The notes under the pieces are model-generated. The model had not been told where the DNA came from. It searched no databases and saw only the letters and a list, made by a program, of their open reading frames with translations. A stretch of 64,000 nt of DNA from Rickettsiales bacterium (lineage in GTDB: Bacteria; Pseudomonadota; Alphaproteobacteria; Rickettsiales; SXRF01), in contig JAJTHB010000001.1 of the NCBI GenBank assembly GCA_021299465.1, positions 1-64,000 of the forward strand. Direction: 5' to 3'. Position numbers and translations under genes: made by a program. Below, one piece after another: positions 63,980 to 64,000 of the stretch; within the stretch, counting starts at the first letter, position 1; each line of letters begins with the position of its first letter.

Positions 63980-64000
63980 CCCCATTATGCTAATTTTAGA

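Overview
The window looks like a free-living or only mildly reduced alphaproteobacterium. Evidence for this is the gene order yebC-ruvC-ruvA-ruvB-ybgC-tolQRAB-pal-cpoB-tilS-ftsH-glmM, the tkt-gap-pgk-fba block with a DUF4164 coiled-coil gene divergent from tkt, a PAS_5-type gene, gamma-carbonic anhydrase, and a phoR-pstCAB cluster. ArgC, ThiE, ThiD, HemB and UbiX show retained biosynthesis. I cannot assign a genus. Base composition is moderate; about 3.7-12.5 kb and the last kilobase look richer in A+T by eye.

Layout. 0-2 kb: a zinc-homeostasis pair (CobW/ZigA-type GTPase and DUF1826) behind two Zur-like palindromes. 2-3.7 kb: prophage debris, with a 5'-truncated DUF2793 tail gene, an interrupted small gene, a holin-type pair and a GH24 endolysin. 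3.7-13.5 kb: a membrane-lipid and envelope island. It holds a cyclopropane-fatty-acid-synthase operon (cfa, chalcone-isomerase-like, MFS, DUF3833 lipoprotein, SDR, small membrane protein), an OmpR-type two-component system, an outer-membrane barrel plus MlaA-like protein, a fasciclin protein and a LysR regulator. 13.6-18.3 kb: a phage-like replication and integration module (DnaA-N-domain protein, DUF6362 protein, large serine recombinase) that ends inside a tRNA-Ala(TGC) gene.

18.4-43 kb is core chromosome: lower glycolysis with an orphan pilin-like gene, thiE, efp, suhB, an OmpA-like Pro/Ala-rich protein, Holliday-junction resolution, the Tol-Pal envelope machine, tilS, ftsH, glmM and thiD. 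42.6-54.7 kb is mostly on the minus strand: a hypothetical membrane protein, gamma-carbonic anhydrase, argC, rpsI/rplM, a PAS protein, phoR-pstCAB and trpS, plus two further lineage-specific hypotheticals. 54.7-64 kb holds hemB, ubiX, ydcH, an RlmD-like methyltransferase, lepA, an ABC exporter, tRNA-Ala(GGC) and an A+T-rich orphan with nuclease-like features.

The most interesting signal is a 27-bp motif, CTTACA-N4-TGTCAT-N5-TGTAAG, found in front of three transcription units (cfa operon, OMP-mlaA pair, fasciclin gene) around the two-component system. Its TGTCAT and TGTAAG boxes start 11 bp apart, as OmpR-family operators do. I infer a local lipid/envelope-stress regulon set between two pieces of mobile-element DNA.
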